From: an uncultured Lachnotalea sp. | GTDB taxonomy: Bacteria; Bacillota; Clostridia; Lachnospirales; Lachnospiraceae | DNA: 64,000 nt | Direction of reading: 5' to 3' | NCBI GenBank assembly: GCA_948470255.1 | Contig: CAOKOS010000001.1 | Span: 57,382-121,381, forward strand | In this document: in pieces, positions 43,999-53,627 of the stretch | Layout: every line of letters starts with the position of its first letter | Position numbering within the stretch: the stretch's first letter is position 1 | Notes under the pieces: generated by a model | Seen by the model: only the letters and a program-made list of their open reading frames with translations | The model's database searches: none | What the model was told of the DNA's origin: nothing | Position numbers and translations under genes: made by a program

Positions 43999-45843
43999 AT
44001 GATGGCTGGAATCATCATTTTAGCACTGTTTTTTCTGGCGCCTTTCCTTGTGGGGCTTGCTTGTATCAGACATTTGAAAGTGTTAGACCGGGAAGGGCTG
44101 TGTGCAGTATATATAACTGGTTTTATCGGGATGTTGGGGATATTTGAGATTCTCTGCGTTCCATTGGCGTTTATGCAGGGAAAGCTCAGTATACTGGCGT
44201 GGATTTATGGAACTATAGTGGCTGTCATATGCCTGTATGCAGGCGTTTGGGAAAGGAAGGAATTAAAGAGAAGGCTGCGGATTAGCAGAAATGAAATAAA
44301 GCGGCTGTTATCGGTTGCGGCGGCGGCCGCCTTTATTTTGATTATGTTTCAAACTTTTGTTTCTGTATACTATACAACATATGCAGCTTTGGATGATGCC
44401 GGATATATCGTTTATTCATTGGATACCGTCGATACGGATCTGATCTACGGTTGTTCCCCTTATACTGGGACGGGCGCTTTCCATGAATATAAAATGTTAT
44501 TTAATTCCTGGTGCATTTTTATTTCATTTTTGTCAAGGATATCTGGTATCCACGTTGCTGTTATTGCTCATACAATTTTGCCGTTTATCCTGGTGCCTCT
44601 GGCTTATGGGGCGTATTACTTGTTGGGGAAAAAACTCTGCGGCAAAAACCGGAAAAAGACGGCGCTCTTTATGCTGTTCTTAAATATAGTCCTTATTTTT
44701 TCAGCATATTCCCGTTATTCACCGTCTCTTCGGTTAAATGTCTCCATTTGGCATGGGAAAGCAGTGCTGGCAGTCATTATTCTTCCGTTTTTATTTTACT
44801 ATCTGATGAAGCAGAAATATTTCGGGTGGCAGGAATATTGCTTTTTAATCGTTGTTTTTTGTGCGGGCTGTTCTATGACATTGATGGCATGTGGGTTGTT
44901 TCCCCTTATGTTTTTGGGAATGTTGATTGCGAATGGAAAAATACGGTTGAAGAAAAGCAATCTTTTATGCTGCTTTTTGTTTCTGGCGGTAATGGTTATC
45001 ATTGCAGTGGCGTATATTCGGCATTATTCCTTTGGAACGTTTTTTGAAATAGGGACAATTAAAAATGAAATTGGGAAAGCATATGAGATGGCATTTGCTT
45101 CCATAGGTGTGTATTGGAATAAAAGCTGGATGGCATTGGTTACGGCAGTATGTTTTGCTTATTTATGTGTTACTCAAAAGAAGGGGACAGTAAAAAATGT
45201 GCTGCTTAAATATATGGGGATTGTCCTGGTATTGATTTATAACCCGTTTTTTGTATACATTGCATACGTATATTTGAAACAGGCAAACAGCTTTGTAAGG
45301 GTCGCTTATGTATTGCCTATTTTATACGTGGTCGCTTACGCGTTTATGGATATAGTAAGCAGGATTAATGGAAAAGGATGGGGAAAACGTATTGCGGCAG
45401 TATCTGTAACCGTTTTTTTATCAGGGACTGTTGTACTTGCAGGAGAGAATTTTTATAATTCCAGATATTTTCAAAAAACGGAAAATTTATATAAAATACC
45501 CCAGGAAGTATTGGCGATTGTAAACGCGATGAAAATATATGATGAGCGGATCCATGTGGTTGGAACGAATGAAATCCTGCCGTTTTTAAGACAGTATGAT
45601 TCTGACGTAAAGCTTTTATATGGCCGGAATGGGGCTGGGAAAACAGATGGGCCGGAAATGATGGCGTCTTTTGATAATGGAGCAAAGACTGCAGAAGTTA
45701 TCAGAAATTCCATGATTGCCCATGAGTGCAATTTTGTGATTTTCTGTAATGGGGATGATCGTGCACAACGGCTGTTGGAAATGGGGGGGACGCTTGTAGG
45801 AGAAACGGAACATTACATTGTGGTTTATTTTGCTGATTCTTAA
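43999..45843 (+). CDS. DUF6077-type polytopic membrane protein, GT-C-like
   Basis: 614 residues with about 13 TM helices and a C-terminal extracytoplasmic domain of about 130 residues. The loop after TM4 (ALDDAGYIVYSLDTVDTDLIY, then YTGTGAFHEYKMLFNSW) matches what I recall of DUF6077 proteins and provides acidic residues like a GT-C active site. It probably adds a sugar outside the membrane, from a polyprenyl-linked donor. A seven-G run (45783-45789, EMGGT) lies near its end. Starts at either of two adjacent ATGs. Confidence 0.72.
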   Translation: MMAGIIILALFFLAPFLVGLACIRHLKVLDREGLCAVYITGFIGMLGIFEILCVPLAFMQGKLSILAWIYGTIVAVICLYAGVWERKELKRRLRISRNEIKRLLSVAAAAAFILIMFQTFVSVYYTTYAALDDAGYIVYSLDTVDTDLIYGCSPYTGTGAFHEYKMLFNSWCIFISFLSRISGIHVAVIAHTILPFILVPLAYGAYYLLGKKLCGKNRKKTALFMLFLNIVLIFSAYSRYSPSLRLNVSIWHGKAVLAVIILPFLFYYLMKQKYFGWQEYCFLIVVFCAGCSMTLMACGLFPLMFLGMLIANGKIRLKKSNLLCCFLFLAVMVIIAVAYIRHYSFGTFFEIGTIKNEIGKAYEMAFASIGVYWNKSWMALVTAVCFAYLCVTQKKGTVKNVLLKYMGIVLVLIYNPFFVYIAYVYLKQANSFVRVAYVLPILYVVAYAFMDIVSRINGKGWGKRIAAVSVTVFLSGTVVLAGENFYNSRYFQKTENLYKIPQEVLAIVNAMKIYDERIHVVGTNEILPFLRQYDSDVKLLYGRNGAGKTDGPEMMASFDNGAKTAEVIRNSMIAHECNFVIFCNGDDRAQRLLEMGGTLVGETEHYIVVYFADS

Positions 45844-45870
45844 AATAACAGATATAGGGAGAAAATGGAT

Positions 45871-46851
45871 ATGAAAAAAGTATTGGTGACAGGTTCTGAT
45901 GGTTTTATTGGAAGCCATTTGACAGAAGAACTGGTAAAACAGGGATATGAAGTAAAAGCATTTGTATATTACAATTCCTTTAATAATTGGGGATGGCTGG
46001 ATACCCTTCCTAAAGAGGTTATGAAATCGGTAGAGGTATTCCAGGGGGATATCCGTGATCCCAATGGAGTATGGGAAGCGGCAAAGGGGTGTGAAGCAAT
46101 TTTCCACCTGGCGGCTTTAATTGCGATTCCTTTCAGCTATCATTCACCGGATGCCTATGTGGATACAAATATTAAAGGGACTTTAAATGTGCTGCAGGCG
46201 GCAAGGCGTCTGGAGACAGAGAGGATACTGGTTACTTCTACTTCGGAAGTATACGGTACGGCACAGTATGTCCCCATTGATGAAAAGCATCCTTATCAGG
46301 GACAGTCGCCTTATTCAGCGACTAAGATAGGGGCGGACAGACTGGCGGAATCTTTCTACAGGTCATTTGGGCTTCCGGTGACGATTGTACGGCCTTTTAA
46401 TACTTATGGGCCAAGGCAGTCGGCGCGGGCAGTGATACCGACCATTATTACGCAGCTTTTGGCAGGCAGGGAGACGATCAAGCTGGGGTCTTTACGTCCC
46501 ACAAGGGATTTTAACTATGTAAAGGATACGGTAAACGGTTTTATTGCCATGTACCGGTCAGACAAGACCATAGGGCAGGAGATCAATATTGCAACGCAGC
46601 ATGAGATTTCCATCGGGGAGCTGGCAAAAGAGCTGATCCATCAGATCAATCCGGCAGCAAAGATTTTATGCGAAGAACAGCGGTTAAGACCGGAAAAAAG
46701 TGAAGTTAACCGCTTGCTGGGTTCCAACCAAAAGATTATGGAACTGACGGATTGGAAACCTCAATATACCTTTAAGCAGGGATTGGCAGAAACCATTGAA
46801 TTTTTAAGGGAAAATCTGGATCAATATAAAGTGGATATTTATAACGTATAG
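45871..46851 (+). CDS. legB: LegB-like nucleotide-sugar 4,6-dehydratase
   Basis: ATG 45871 fits the AGGGAGA better (spacing 9) than ATG 45865 (spacing 3). 326 residues. Extended SDR: KKVLVTGSDGFIGSHLTEEL, FHLAALIAIPFSYHSP, TSTSEVYGTAQYVPI, YSATKIGADRLAESF (YxxxK intact), RPFNTYGPRQSARAVIP. These match LegB-type GDP-GlcNAc 4,6-dehydratases, and the next genes complete the legionaminic acid pathway. It yields the 4-keto-6-deoxy intermediate for the aminotransferase. Confidence 0.92.
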   Translation: MKKVLVTGSDGFIGSHLTEELVKQGYEVKAFVYYNSFNNWGWLDTLPKEVMKSVEVFQGDIRDPNGVWEAAKGCEAIFHLAALIAIPFSYHSPDAYVDTNIKGTLNVLQAARRLETERILVTSTSEVYGTAQYVPIDEKHPYQGQSPYSATKIGADRLAESFYRSFGLPVTIVRPFNTYGPRQSARAVIPTIITQLLAGRETIKLGSLRPTRDFNYVKDTVNGFIAMYRSDKTIGQEINIATQHEISIGELAKELIHQINPAAKILCEEQRLRPEKSEVNRLLGSNQKIMELTDWKPQYTFKQGLAETIEFLRENLDQYKVDIYNV

Positions 46852-46871
46852 AGAAAAAGAGGGAAAATAAG

Positions 46872-48047
46872 ATGAGTGACAAATTTATTCCGCTGTCGGT
46901 TCCAAATTTAAAAGGCAATGAGCTTAAATATGTGACAACGGCGGTGGAGACAGAATGGGTTTCCACAGGAGGGCCTTATGTGGCGGAGTTTGAACAGAAA
47001 CTTGCGGATTATGTAAAGGCCAAAGGGGCGGTGGCCTGTCAGAATGGAACTGCAGGACTGCATATTGCATTGCTGCTGGCAGGGGTCACCAGGGAAGATG
47101 CGGTGATTGTGCCGACGCTTACGTTTATTGCGGCAGTCAATCCGGTGAGATATATCGGGGCGGAGCCGATTTTTATGGACTGTGATGATTCGTTGTGCTT
47201 GGATCCAGAAAAACTGGAACGCTTTTGCCGGGAGGAATGTGACATGGCAGACGGCGTATTGACAGAACGTGGGACAGGACGCAGGATACAGGCGATAGTG
47301 GTTGTACACGTTTTTGGCAATATGGCAGATATGGAGCGTATTTTGGAGATAGCGGAGCGATATCATATCTGCGTGGTGGAAGATGCCACGGAAGCCATAG
47401 GCACGTATTATACGGAAGGGAAGTATAAGGGGATGTATGCAGGAACCATGGGGGACGTGGGCGTATATTCCTTTAACGGAAACAAGATCATCACCACCGG
47501 GGGAGGCGGGATGATCGTTTCCAGACATGAGGATTACCTGGCACATGCAAAACAGCTGACGACCCAGGCGAAAAGTGATGAACTGTATTATACCCATGAT
47601 GAAATTGGTTATAATTACCGTATGACCAACCTTCAGGCGGCTCTGGGCCTGGCGCAGCTGGAACAGCTGGAAGACTTTATAAAGGTAAAAGAGCGTAATT
47701 ATACGCTGTACCAGGAAAAATTTAAGGATGTGGAAGGGCTGGAACTGCTATCTTTCCGTGATGGTATCCGCAGCAACAAATGGTTTTATGGCTTAAACTG
47801 TAAAAGTTTTAAAATCGGAAGAGATGAATTGATCCAGTATTTCAGCGAAAACAAAATCCAGACGCGGCCCATATGGGGGCTGATCAGCCGGCAGAAACCA
47901 TATTTAAAAAGCCGGGCTTATGAAATAGAGAAAGCTTTGGAATATTGGAGGTATGTTGTCAATATCCCTTGCAGCACCAATTTGGGGGAAGAAGATGTGG
48001 AAACTGTTGTGGAAGCATTAAAAAAAGCCGGGAAAAGAGAAGGATGA
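46872..48047 (+). CDS. legC: LegC-like PLP aminotransferase
   Basis: 391 residues, DegT/DnrJ/EryC1 fold type I. Motifs: VSTGGPYVAEFEQKLADYV, ACQNGTAGLHIALLLAG, VVVHVFGNMADM, EDATEAIGTYY and SFNGNKIITTGGGGMI, where the Lys of NGNKII binds PLP. It transfers an amino group from glutamate to C-4 of the 4-keto sugar made by LegB. GAGGG Shine-Dalgarno, 20 bases after legB. The stop overlaps the next start by 4 bases. Confidence 0.94.
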   Translation: MSDKFIPLSVPNLKGNELKYVTTAVETEWVSTGGPYVAEFEQKLADYVKAKGAVACQNGTAGLHIALLLAGVTREDAVIVPTLTFIAAVNPVRYIGAEPIFMDCDDSLCLDPEKLERFCREECDMADGVLTERGTGRRIQAIVVVHVFGNMADMERILEIAERYHICVVEDATEAIGTYYTEGKYKGMYAGTMGDVGVYSFNGNKIITTGGGGMIVSRHEDYLAHAKQLTTQAKSDELYYTHDEIGYNYRMTNLQAALGLAQLEQLEDFIKVKERNYTLYQEKFKDVEGLELLSFRDGIRSNKWFYGLNCKSFKIGRDELIQYFSENKIQTRPIWGLISRQKPYLKSRAYEIEKALEYWRYVVNIPCSTNLGEEDVETVVEALKKAGKREG

Positions 48048-49096
48048 AATTAGAAGATTTATTGATTACGGAAGATTATAGTGTGCTGCGGGCAATGGAG
48101 CAGCTGGACAAAACGGCGCGCAAGATCTTGTTTATCCAGAGAGAAGGGCGTTTAGCCGGTTCTTTGTCGGACGGGGATGTACGCCGTTTTCTGCTGGCTG
48201 GCGGAAAACTGGAAGATAGTATAAAAAAAGCGGTAAATACTGTTCCCAAATATTTGAGCTATCAGGAGGCTTTTAAGGCAGAGGAATATATGCGCCGCCA
48301 TAAAATCGTGGCAGTTCCGGTGGTGGATCAAAACATGACAGTTATAGATATTTTGTTTTCAGACGGAAAGGATAGCTTGCAAAAGAAAAAAGGCTCCCTG
48401 AAAATGCCGGTGGTGATTATGGCAGGAGGGAAGGGGACGCGGCTTTATCCATATACGAAAGTTTTGCCGAAACCGCTAATTCCCGTGGCAGATAAGACGA
48501 TTGCCGAACACATTATTAAACAGTTTACAGATGTGGGTTGCAATGAGTTTTACATGATTGTAAACCATAAAAAAAATATGATTAAAGCTTATTTCAATGA
48601 ATTGGAGAAGGATTACAGCCTCACATTTGTGGATGAAGAGGAGCCTCTTGGAACAGGAGGGGGACTATCTTTATTGAAAGGTATGATTCATGAAACCTTT
48701 ATCCTGACGAACTGCGATATCCTGATCCGCGGGGACTTCGGGCAGATGAAACAACTGCATGAGGAGAAGAAAAATGTGGTGACAATGGTTTGTTCACTGA
48801 AGAAATTTCCCATTGAATATGGAGTTGTGGAGTTCGGGAAGGATGGAAAAATCCAGTCCATGAATGAGAAACCTCAGATTTCTTTTTTTACAAATACCGG
48901 GTGTTATATGGTAGACAAAAAAGTAATTGATGAGATGGAAACAGGAAAACCCATTGGCTTTCCTGATATTATTGAGAGGTACAGAGAAAAGGCTCAGCAG
49001 GTGGGGGTATATCCAATCAATGAGAATGAGTGGCTGGATATGGGGAACCTGGAGGAAATGCGCCGGATGGAAGCGGAATTTGTTAGAACCCCTTAA
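48044..49096 (+). CDS. ptmE: PtmE-like CBS-domain sugar-1-phosphate guanylyltransferase
   Basis: ATG 48044 (ATGA overlap with legC, GAGAAGG upstream); the track's start at 47945 lies inside legC. 350 residues. Two CBS motifs at about 1-115 (RKILFIQREGRLAGSLSDGDVRR, HKIVAVPVVDQ), then the nucleotidyltransferase domain: VVIMAGGKGTRLYPYTKVLPKPL, EEPLGTGGGLSL, LTNCDILIRGDFG. The same two-part layout and length is that of Campylobacter PtmE, which makes GDP-GlcN(Ac)-type donors for legionaminic acid. CBS pair suggests control by a nucleotide. Confidence 0.9.
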   Translation: MKLEDLLITEDYSVLRAMEQLDKTARKILFIQREGRLAGSLSDGDVRRFLLAGGKLEDSIKKAVNTVPKYLSYQEAFKAEEYMRRHKIVAVPVVDQNMTVIDILFSDGKDSLQKKKGSLKMPVVIMAGGKGTRLYPYTKVLPKPLIPVADKTIAEHIIKQFTDVGCNEFYMIVNHKKNMIKAYFNELEKDYSLTFVDEEEPLGTGGGLSLLKGMIHETFILTNCDILIRGDFGQMKQLHEEKKNVVTMVCSLKKFPIEYGVVEFGKDGKIQSMNEKPQISFFTNTGCYMVDKKVIDEMETGKPIGFPDIIERYREKAQQVGVYPINENEWLDMGNLEEMRRMEAEFVRTP

Positions 49097-49168
49097 TAGT
49101 CGAGTAAATATGGAATTGGCCCGCCAAGGTGGTTCCAGTATCTATGAATTGCGGAGAGCAGACAGAAA

Positions 49169-50707
49169 ATGGAAAAAAAGAGCGGTATTGTAAAATCGAC
49201 GTCGTATGTGATGATTGTTCTGGTTGTTGTAAAGATTATTGGATTTTTGAAACAGGCTGTCATAGCGGCATATTTCGGAACATCCATAGATATGGACTTG
49301 TATCTGATTGCTTCTGATTTTATTACAGAGGTGGGAACTGTCTTCTTTTCTTCTTTGTCTGTAAACTTTCTGACCATGTTTGTACAGCTTCTGGTAAAGA
49401 AGGGGAAAAAAGAAGCAGATGTTTTGCTGTCCAATACATTGATTTTTTTTATCCCGGTGGCGGTTGCCATTATTATGGTCATCTGGATATTTACCGATCC
49501 GATCTCGGCTTTGATTGCTTCCGGTTATGGCGCAGCCCAACGGAAGATTGTGGGAAAATATATCCGTATTGTTTCTATTGTTATAATCAATATCTGCATC
49601 AGCAATATCTGCACGGCGGTCTTAGAGGGAGAAAAAATATTCCTTCCCGGGAAATTTGTGGGAATTATACAAAGCGTCTGTCTGGTGATTGCCTGTGTCG
49701 GCTTTTCAGGACAGCATGGTATTTATTCTATCCTTTACGGTATCATTGCATATTACATTATTCAGAATATTTTTCTTTTATATTTTGTATTTCGTGACAA
49801 TAAGTTTTGCGTGAGGCAATTCTGGAAAGATAAAAGAGTGGTGGAGCTGGTGAAGCTGTGCCTGCCGCTTTTTATCAGCAATGCAGTGGTACAGATTAAT
49901 ATTATTGTAGATAAATCCATTGCCTCCCATTTGGAATCGGGAAGCGTTGCCGCTTTGTCGTATTCCAACTTTTTGTTTCAGGCAGTCCATTCCATCGTAA
50001 TAGGAAGCTTGTGTACAGTGGTTTTTTCTTATTTTTCCACTTATGTGGCGACGAAGGAACATAATAAAATTGTTGATATTCTCAGGAAAGGGACGGCAGA
50101 TCTGCTTTTGCTGCTTTTGCCGCTGTCTGTGGTATTTCTTGTCAATGCGGAAACCATTGTACGCGTGATATATGCAAGAGGGGCTTTCGACGAAAAATCT
50201 GTCACGGCAACTACATACGCATTTATCGGATATACAATAGGGATTATTTTTGTAACCGTGAGGGACTTGTTGGTGAGGGCGCATTATGCATTCCAGGATA
50301 CAAAAAGGCCTATGCTGAATGGTATGTTGGGTGTGGTGATTAATATTGTACTGAGCGCTATCCTGGCAAACTATGTGGGGGTATTTGGAATTGCCGTTGC
50401 AGACAGCGTATCATATTTTGTGGTTTTGCTGCTGGCGATGAAAACCATCAAAAAGCATTTGAATAATTATAAATTATTCGGAGGCTGGGAAGTACCTTTA
50501 AAGATGGCGGTTGCTGCTATTTTGAGCGCATTTGCGGGAATCGCAGTAAAGCAATGTGTATATGGGCTGGGAGACATTTTGTGTGGGGCGCTGAATGGGG
50601 CGGCTACAGTGCTGGTGTTTTTTGGCATTTTATTGTGTACAAGATGTTCAGCAGCGTTGGAGTTATGGAGTATGTTAAAAAGGAAATTTGGAAAAAAATC
50701 TGCCTGA
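49169..50707 (+). CDS. MurJ/Wzx-type lipid-linked glycan flippase
   Basis: 512 residues with about 14 TM helices, MOP superfamily. MurJ-like signatures: IGFLKQAVIAAYFGTSIDMD, VIYARGAFDEKSV and LLVRAHYAFQDTKRPMLNG. Placed among legionaminic acid genes with a Wzz and an initiating transferase in the locus, it more likely flips the capsule repeat unit than lipid II; the sequence alone cannot decide. The reading frame is intact and the Shine-Dalgarno is GGAGAG. Confidence 0.88.
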   Translation: MEKKSGIVKSTSYVMIVLVVVKIIGFLKQAVIAAYFGTSIDMDLYLIASDFITEVGTVFFSSLSVNFLTMFVQLLVKKGKKEADVLLSNTLIFFIPVAVAIIMVIWIFTDPISALIASGYGAAQRKIVGKYIRIVSIVIINICISNICTAVLEGEKIFLPGKFVGIIQSVCLVIACVGFSGQHGIYSILYGIIAYYIIQNIFLLYFVFRDNKFCVRQFWKDKRVVELVKLCLPLFISNAVVQINIIVDKSIASHLESGSVAALSYSNFLFQAVHSIVIGSLCTVVFSYFSTYVATKEHNKIVDILRKGTADLLLLLLPLSVVFLVNAETIVRVIYARGAFDEKSVTATTYAFIGYTIGIIFVTVRDLLVRAHYAFQDTKRPMLNGMLGVVINIVLSAILANYVGVFGIAVADSVSYFVVLLLAMKTIKKHLNNYKLFGGWEVPLKMAVAAILSAFAGIAVKQCVYGLGDILCGALNGAATVLVFFGILLCTRCSAALELWSMLKRKFGKKSA

Positions 50708-50752
50708 GAAAATGGAATAAGAGAAGAAATTTTAATATATGGGAGAAAACAG

Positions 50753-51952
50753 ATGAAAAAGGCATTTATTGTTTCATATGGCGGGGGACATGCCAATATT
50801 ATAAAAAACATTTATAGACAGCTGGAGCAAGCAGATGGGCTTATGCCAACGATTCTTGCGCTGACTGCAAGCGTAAAGATTTATGACAGAGAACAGATAC
50901 CCTATAAGACGTACTGTGATTATCTGCCGGTGTTAAAGGCGGGAAAAGAGATTGCAAAGCTGGGGGAATATCTGGCGGCCACAGGATATGATGAAAAAAG
51001 CGGAATTCCAAAAGAACAGATCGCCGCTTATCTGGGCGTAGGGTATTATGACGGCCTGGTTGACTGCGGTATGGATGAAGAAAAAATGAAACAGAGGTAT
51101 CTTGAGGAAGGCAGGAAAGTGTTTTGCCCGGTACATGCAATGAAAGAAATATTGGAATATGAACGTCCGAGTGTGGTGGTGTTGACCAGCGGTGTCAGAA
51201 GTGAGAAGGCAGCAGGGATAGCAGCAAACAAGCTGGGAATACCGGTGGTGCGTATTGTAGACCACTTGACGTTGGCGCCTCTGCCCTACAAAGCAGTTTT
51301 ATGTGTGATGAATGAAACGGTAAAAGAGGCGTTGGAGAAACAAGAATGGGCTGGGGACACAAAAATTTTTGTGACGGGGCAGCCGGTATTTGAAGATGAC
51401 CTGCGGTTAGATCCTGGAAAACTTAGAGAAACGGAAAAGAAGTTCAGACGGGATCAATATAAAAATGTCATTATTTATCTGGAGCAGCCGGATTATGAGG
51501 ATCAGCAGCTGCTGGAACCGGAATTTATGAATCTGGCAAAAAAAAATAAGGATAATCTGTATATCATTAAACTGCATCCGAATCAGTCCTGGCCCAATAT
51601 GGAGGCGAGGCCGGAAAATGTGATTGTAGAACGGGAATATGAACTGAAATATCTGTTGGCGATGTCTGACGCAGCCATTACTGGATTTTCCACAAGCGGT
51701 ATGGAAGCAGCTTTTTTAGGTAAACCTCTGATTGTCACAGAGTTGTTCCATACGCTTGTGCTTGACTACAGTGATTATGGAATCGCTGTAAAAATAACAA
51801 GGGCAGAGGAATTGGAGAAAACCTTATCAGAATGTTTGGATGGGGACAGTGAAGCCAGCAAAAGGCTGGCAGAAGGCAGGAGAAAGTTTCAAAACAGGAA
51901 AAATGCGGCAGAAAACGTTGTACGGGTCATTGAAGAAAACGCAGTGGGTTAG
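50753..51952 (+). CDS. GT-B-like protein, candidate glycosyltransferase
   Basis: 399 residues, GGGAG Shine-Dalgarno. N-terminal MKKAFIVSYGGGHANIIKNIY is a GT-B/epimerase-type glycine-rich loop, and the C-terminal half has LYIIKLHPNQSW and MSDAAITGFSTSGMEAAFLGKPLIVTEL, like the nucleotide-binding domain of CDP-glycerol/poly-Kdo-type transferases. It sits inside the legionaminic acid genes, so it could be the transferase that adds Leg, or a NeuE-like accessory. I do not recognise a firm family. Confidence 0.6.
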   Translation: MKKAFIVSYGGGHANIIKNIYRQLEQADGLMPTILALTASVKIYDREQIPYKTYCDYLPVLKAGKEIAKLGEYLAATGYDEKSGIPKEQIAAYLGVGYYDGLVDCGMDEEKMKQRYLEEGRKVFCPVHAMKEILEYERPSVVVLTSGVRSEKAAGIAANKLGIPVVRIVDHLTLAPLPYKAVLCVMNETVKEALEKQEWAGDTKIFVTGQPVFEDDLRLDPGKLRETEKKFRRDQYKNVIIYLEQPDYEDQQLLEPEFMNLAKKNKDNLYIIKLHPNQSWPNMEARPENVIVEREYELKYLLAMSDAAITGFSTSGMEAAFLGKPLIVTELFHTLVLDYSDYGIAVKITRAEELEKTLSECLDGDSEASKRLAEGRRKFQNRKNAAENVVRVIEENAVG

Positions 51953-51981
51953 GCATATGATGTTCCAGCAGAAAGGGTACT

Positions 51982-52632
51982 ATGAACAACGATATTGTGC
52001 TGATTGGTTTCGGAGGACATGCGAAAAGTGTCATTGATAGTATAGAAAAAAGACGTGATTATCATATTATTGGATATACAGATCTTGTACCTCATGAGGA
52101 ATATAAGGGTTATCCATATCTTGGAAGCGACGATACCTTACAGGAATGTTATGAAAAAGGGGTGAGGTATGCATTTGTTGCCATTGGATATATGGGAGAG
52201 GGAAGACTGCGGGATTTACTATATCAGAAGTTAAAGAAAATAGGATTCCAGATTCCTTTTATTATCGACCCTTCTGCTGTCCTGGCAGATGACGTAAAGA
52301 TAGGGGAAGGGACTTTCATCGGGAAAGGAAGCATTGTCAATGGGGCTTCAGAGATTGGAAACATGTGTATTATTAATACCGGAGCTGTCATAGAACACGA
52401 AAACCAGATCGGAGATTTTACACATGTATCTGTGAATAGTACTCTATGCGGAAATGTTTCTGTGGGTTCCCACTGTTTCATAGGGGCAAATGCGACAATT
52501 ATTCAAAATATCAAGATCGGACAGGAAAGCCTGGTGGGAGCGGGAAGCACGGTTCTCAGGGATGTTTTGCCCAACGAAACCGTATATGGGATCGTAAAAA
52601 ATCAGGAGAAGGGGATAAGGATTGAAGGATGA
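51982..52632 (+). CDS. legH: LegH/PglD/NeuD-type sugar N-acetyltransferase
   Basis: 216 residues, the PglD/NeuD size. N-terminal UDP-sugar binding Rossmann half (DIVLIGFGGHAKSVIDSIEK) followed by a left-handed beta-helix of hexapeptide repeats (VKIGEGTFIGKGSIVNGASEIG, GSHCFIGANATIIQNIKIG) that binds acetyl-CoA. The catalytic His is in INTGAVIEHENQIGDF. It acetylates the C-4 amine after LegC. AAAGGG Shine-Dalgarno; its stop overlaps legI by 4 bases. Confidence 0.92.
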   Translation: MNNDIVLIGFGGHAKSVIDSIEKRRDYHIIGYTDLVPHEEYKGYPYLGSDDTLQECYEKGVRYAFVAIGYMGEGRLRDLLYQKLKKIGFQIPFIIDPSAVLADDVKIGEGTFIGKGSIVNGASEIGNMCIINTGAVIEHENQIGDFTHVSVNSTLCGNVSVGSHCFIGANATIIQNIKIGQESLVGAGSTVLRDVLPNETVYGIVKNQEKGIRIEG

Positions 52633-53627
52633 AGAAAATTTATATTATTGCTGAAGCTGGAGTGAATCATAACGGCAGCCTTGAACTGGCAAAGAAAATG
52701 GTGGCTGCTGCTAAAGCGGCGGGGGCAGATGCAATTAAATTTCAAACGTTTTCGGCCGAAAGCCTTGTGACAAAAGGAGCAAAGAAAGCCCAGTATCAGA
52801 AAAACACTACGGACTGTGGGGAAAGCCAATATGATATGCTTAAAAAACTGGAGTTGTCTTATGAAGACCACTGTGAATTGAAAGCGCTGTGCGAAGCTTC
52901 CAACATTGATTTTATGTCCACCCCTTTTGATCTTCCAAGTCTTGGGTTACTGGAAAAGTTAGGGGTCGCAAGCTATAAGATTCCTTCCGGGGAAATAACG
53001 AATTATCCTCTTTTAAGGGAGATAGGCAGGACAGGAAAAAAGGTGATCCTATCGTCGGGAATGAGTTCCCTTAAAGAAGTGGGGGAGGCCGTTGGAACAT
53101 TGAGAAAATGGGGAAGCGGAGAGATCACTGTGCTTCACTGTAATACGGAATATCCGACGCCATACGAAGATGTGAATTTGAAGGCCATGGAGGCTTTAAA
53201 AAAGGAGCTTGGGACTGCCGTGGGATATTCAGACCACACACAGGGGATAGAGGTTCCTGTGGCGGCGGCGGCGCTCGGGGCGTCTGTCATTGAGAAACAC
53301 TTTACTCTGGACAGAAATATGGAGGGACCGGATCACAGAGCCAGCTTGGAACCAGGGGAACTGCAGGAAATGGTGAGAGCAGTCAGGAACATTGAAATGG
53401 CGTTGGGGAACGGGAAAAAAGAACCGTCAGAGTCAGAGATAAAGAACATTGGTATTGTAAGGAAAAGTATTGTGGCAAAATGTGAAATACAGCAGGGGGA
53501 AGTATTTACAGAAGAAAACCTTACCACAAAAAGGCCGGGAACCGGAATATCACCTATGAAATGGAATGAAATCCTGGGACAGAAGGCAAAGAAAAATTTT
53601 CATATGGATGAGTTGGTTGAATTATGA
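52629..53627 (+). CDS. legI: N,N'-diacetyllegionaminate synthase (NeuB family)
   Basis: 332 residues. NeuB TIM barrel: YIIAEAGVNHNGSLELAKKM, AIKFQTFSAE, FMSTPFDLPSL, YKIPSGEITNYPLL, LHCNTEYPTPYEDVNL, GYSDHTQGIEVPVAAAALGA and EKHFTLDRNMEGPDHRASL; a C-terminal SAF/antifreeze-like domain follows (KSIVAKCEIQQGEVFTEENL). It condenses the 2,4-diacetamido-hexose with phosphoenolpyruvate. Sialic acid synthase has the same fold, but LegB, LegC and PtmE upstream favour legionaminic acid. Confidence 0.95.
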   Translation: MKKIYIIAEAGVNHNGSLELAKKMVAAAKAAGADAIKFQTFSAESLVTKGAKKAQYQKNTTDCGESQYDMLKKLELSYEDHCELKALCEASNIDFMSTPFDLPSLGLLEKLGVASYKIPSGEITNYPLLREIGRTGKKVILSSGMSSLKEVGEAVGTLRKWGSGEITVLHCNTEYPTPYEDVNLKAMEALKKELGTAVGYSDHTQGIEVPVAAAALGASVIEKHFTLDRNMEGPDHRASLEPGELQEMVRAVRNIEMALGNGKKEPSESEIKNIGIVRKSIVAKCEIQQGEVFTEENLTTKRPGTGISPMKWNEILGQKAKKNFHMDELVEL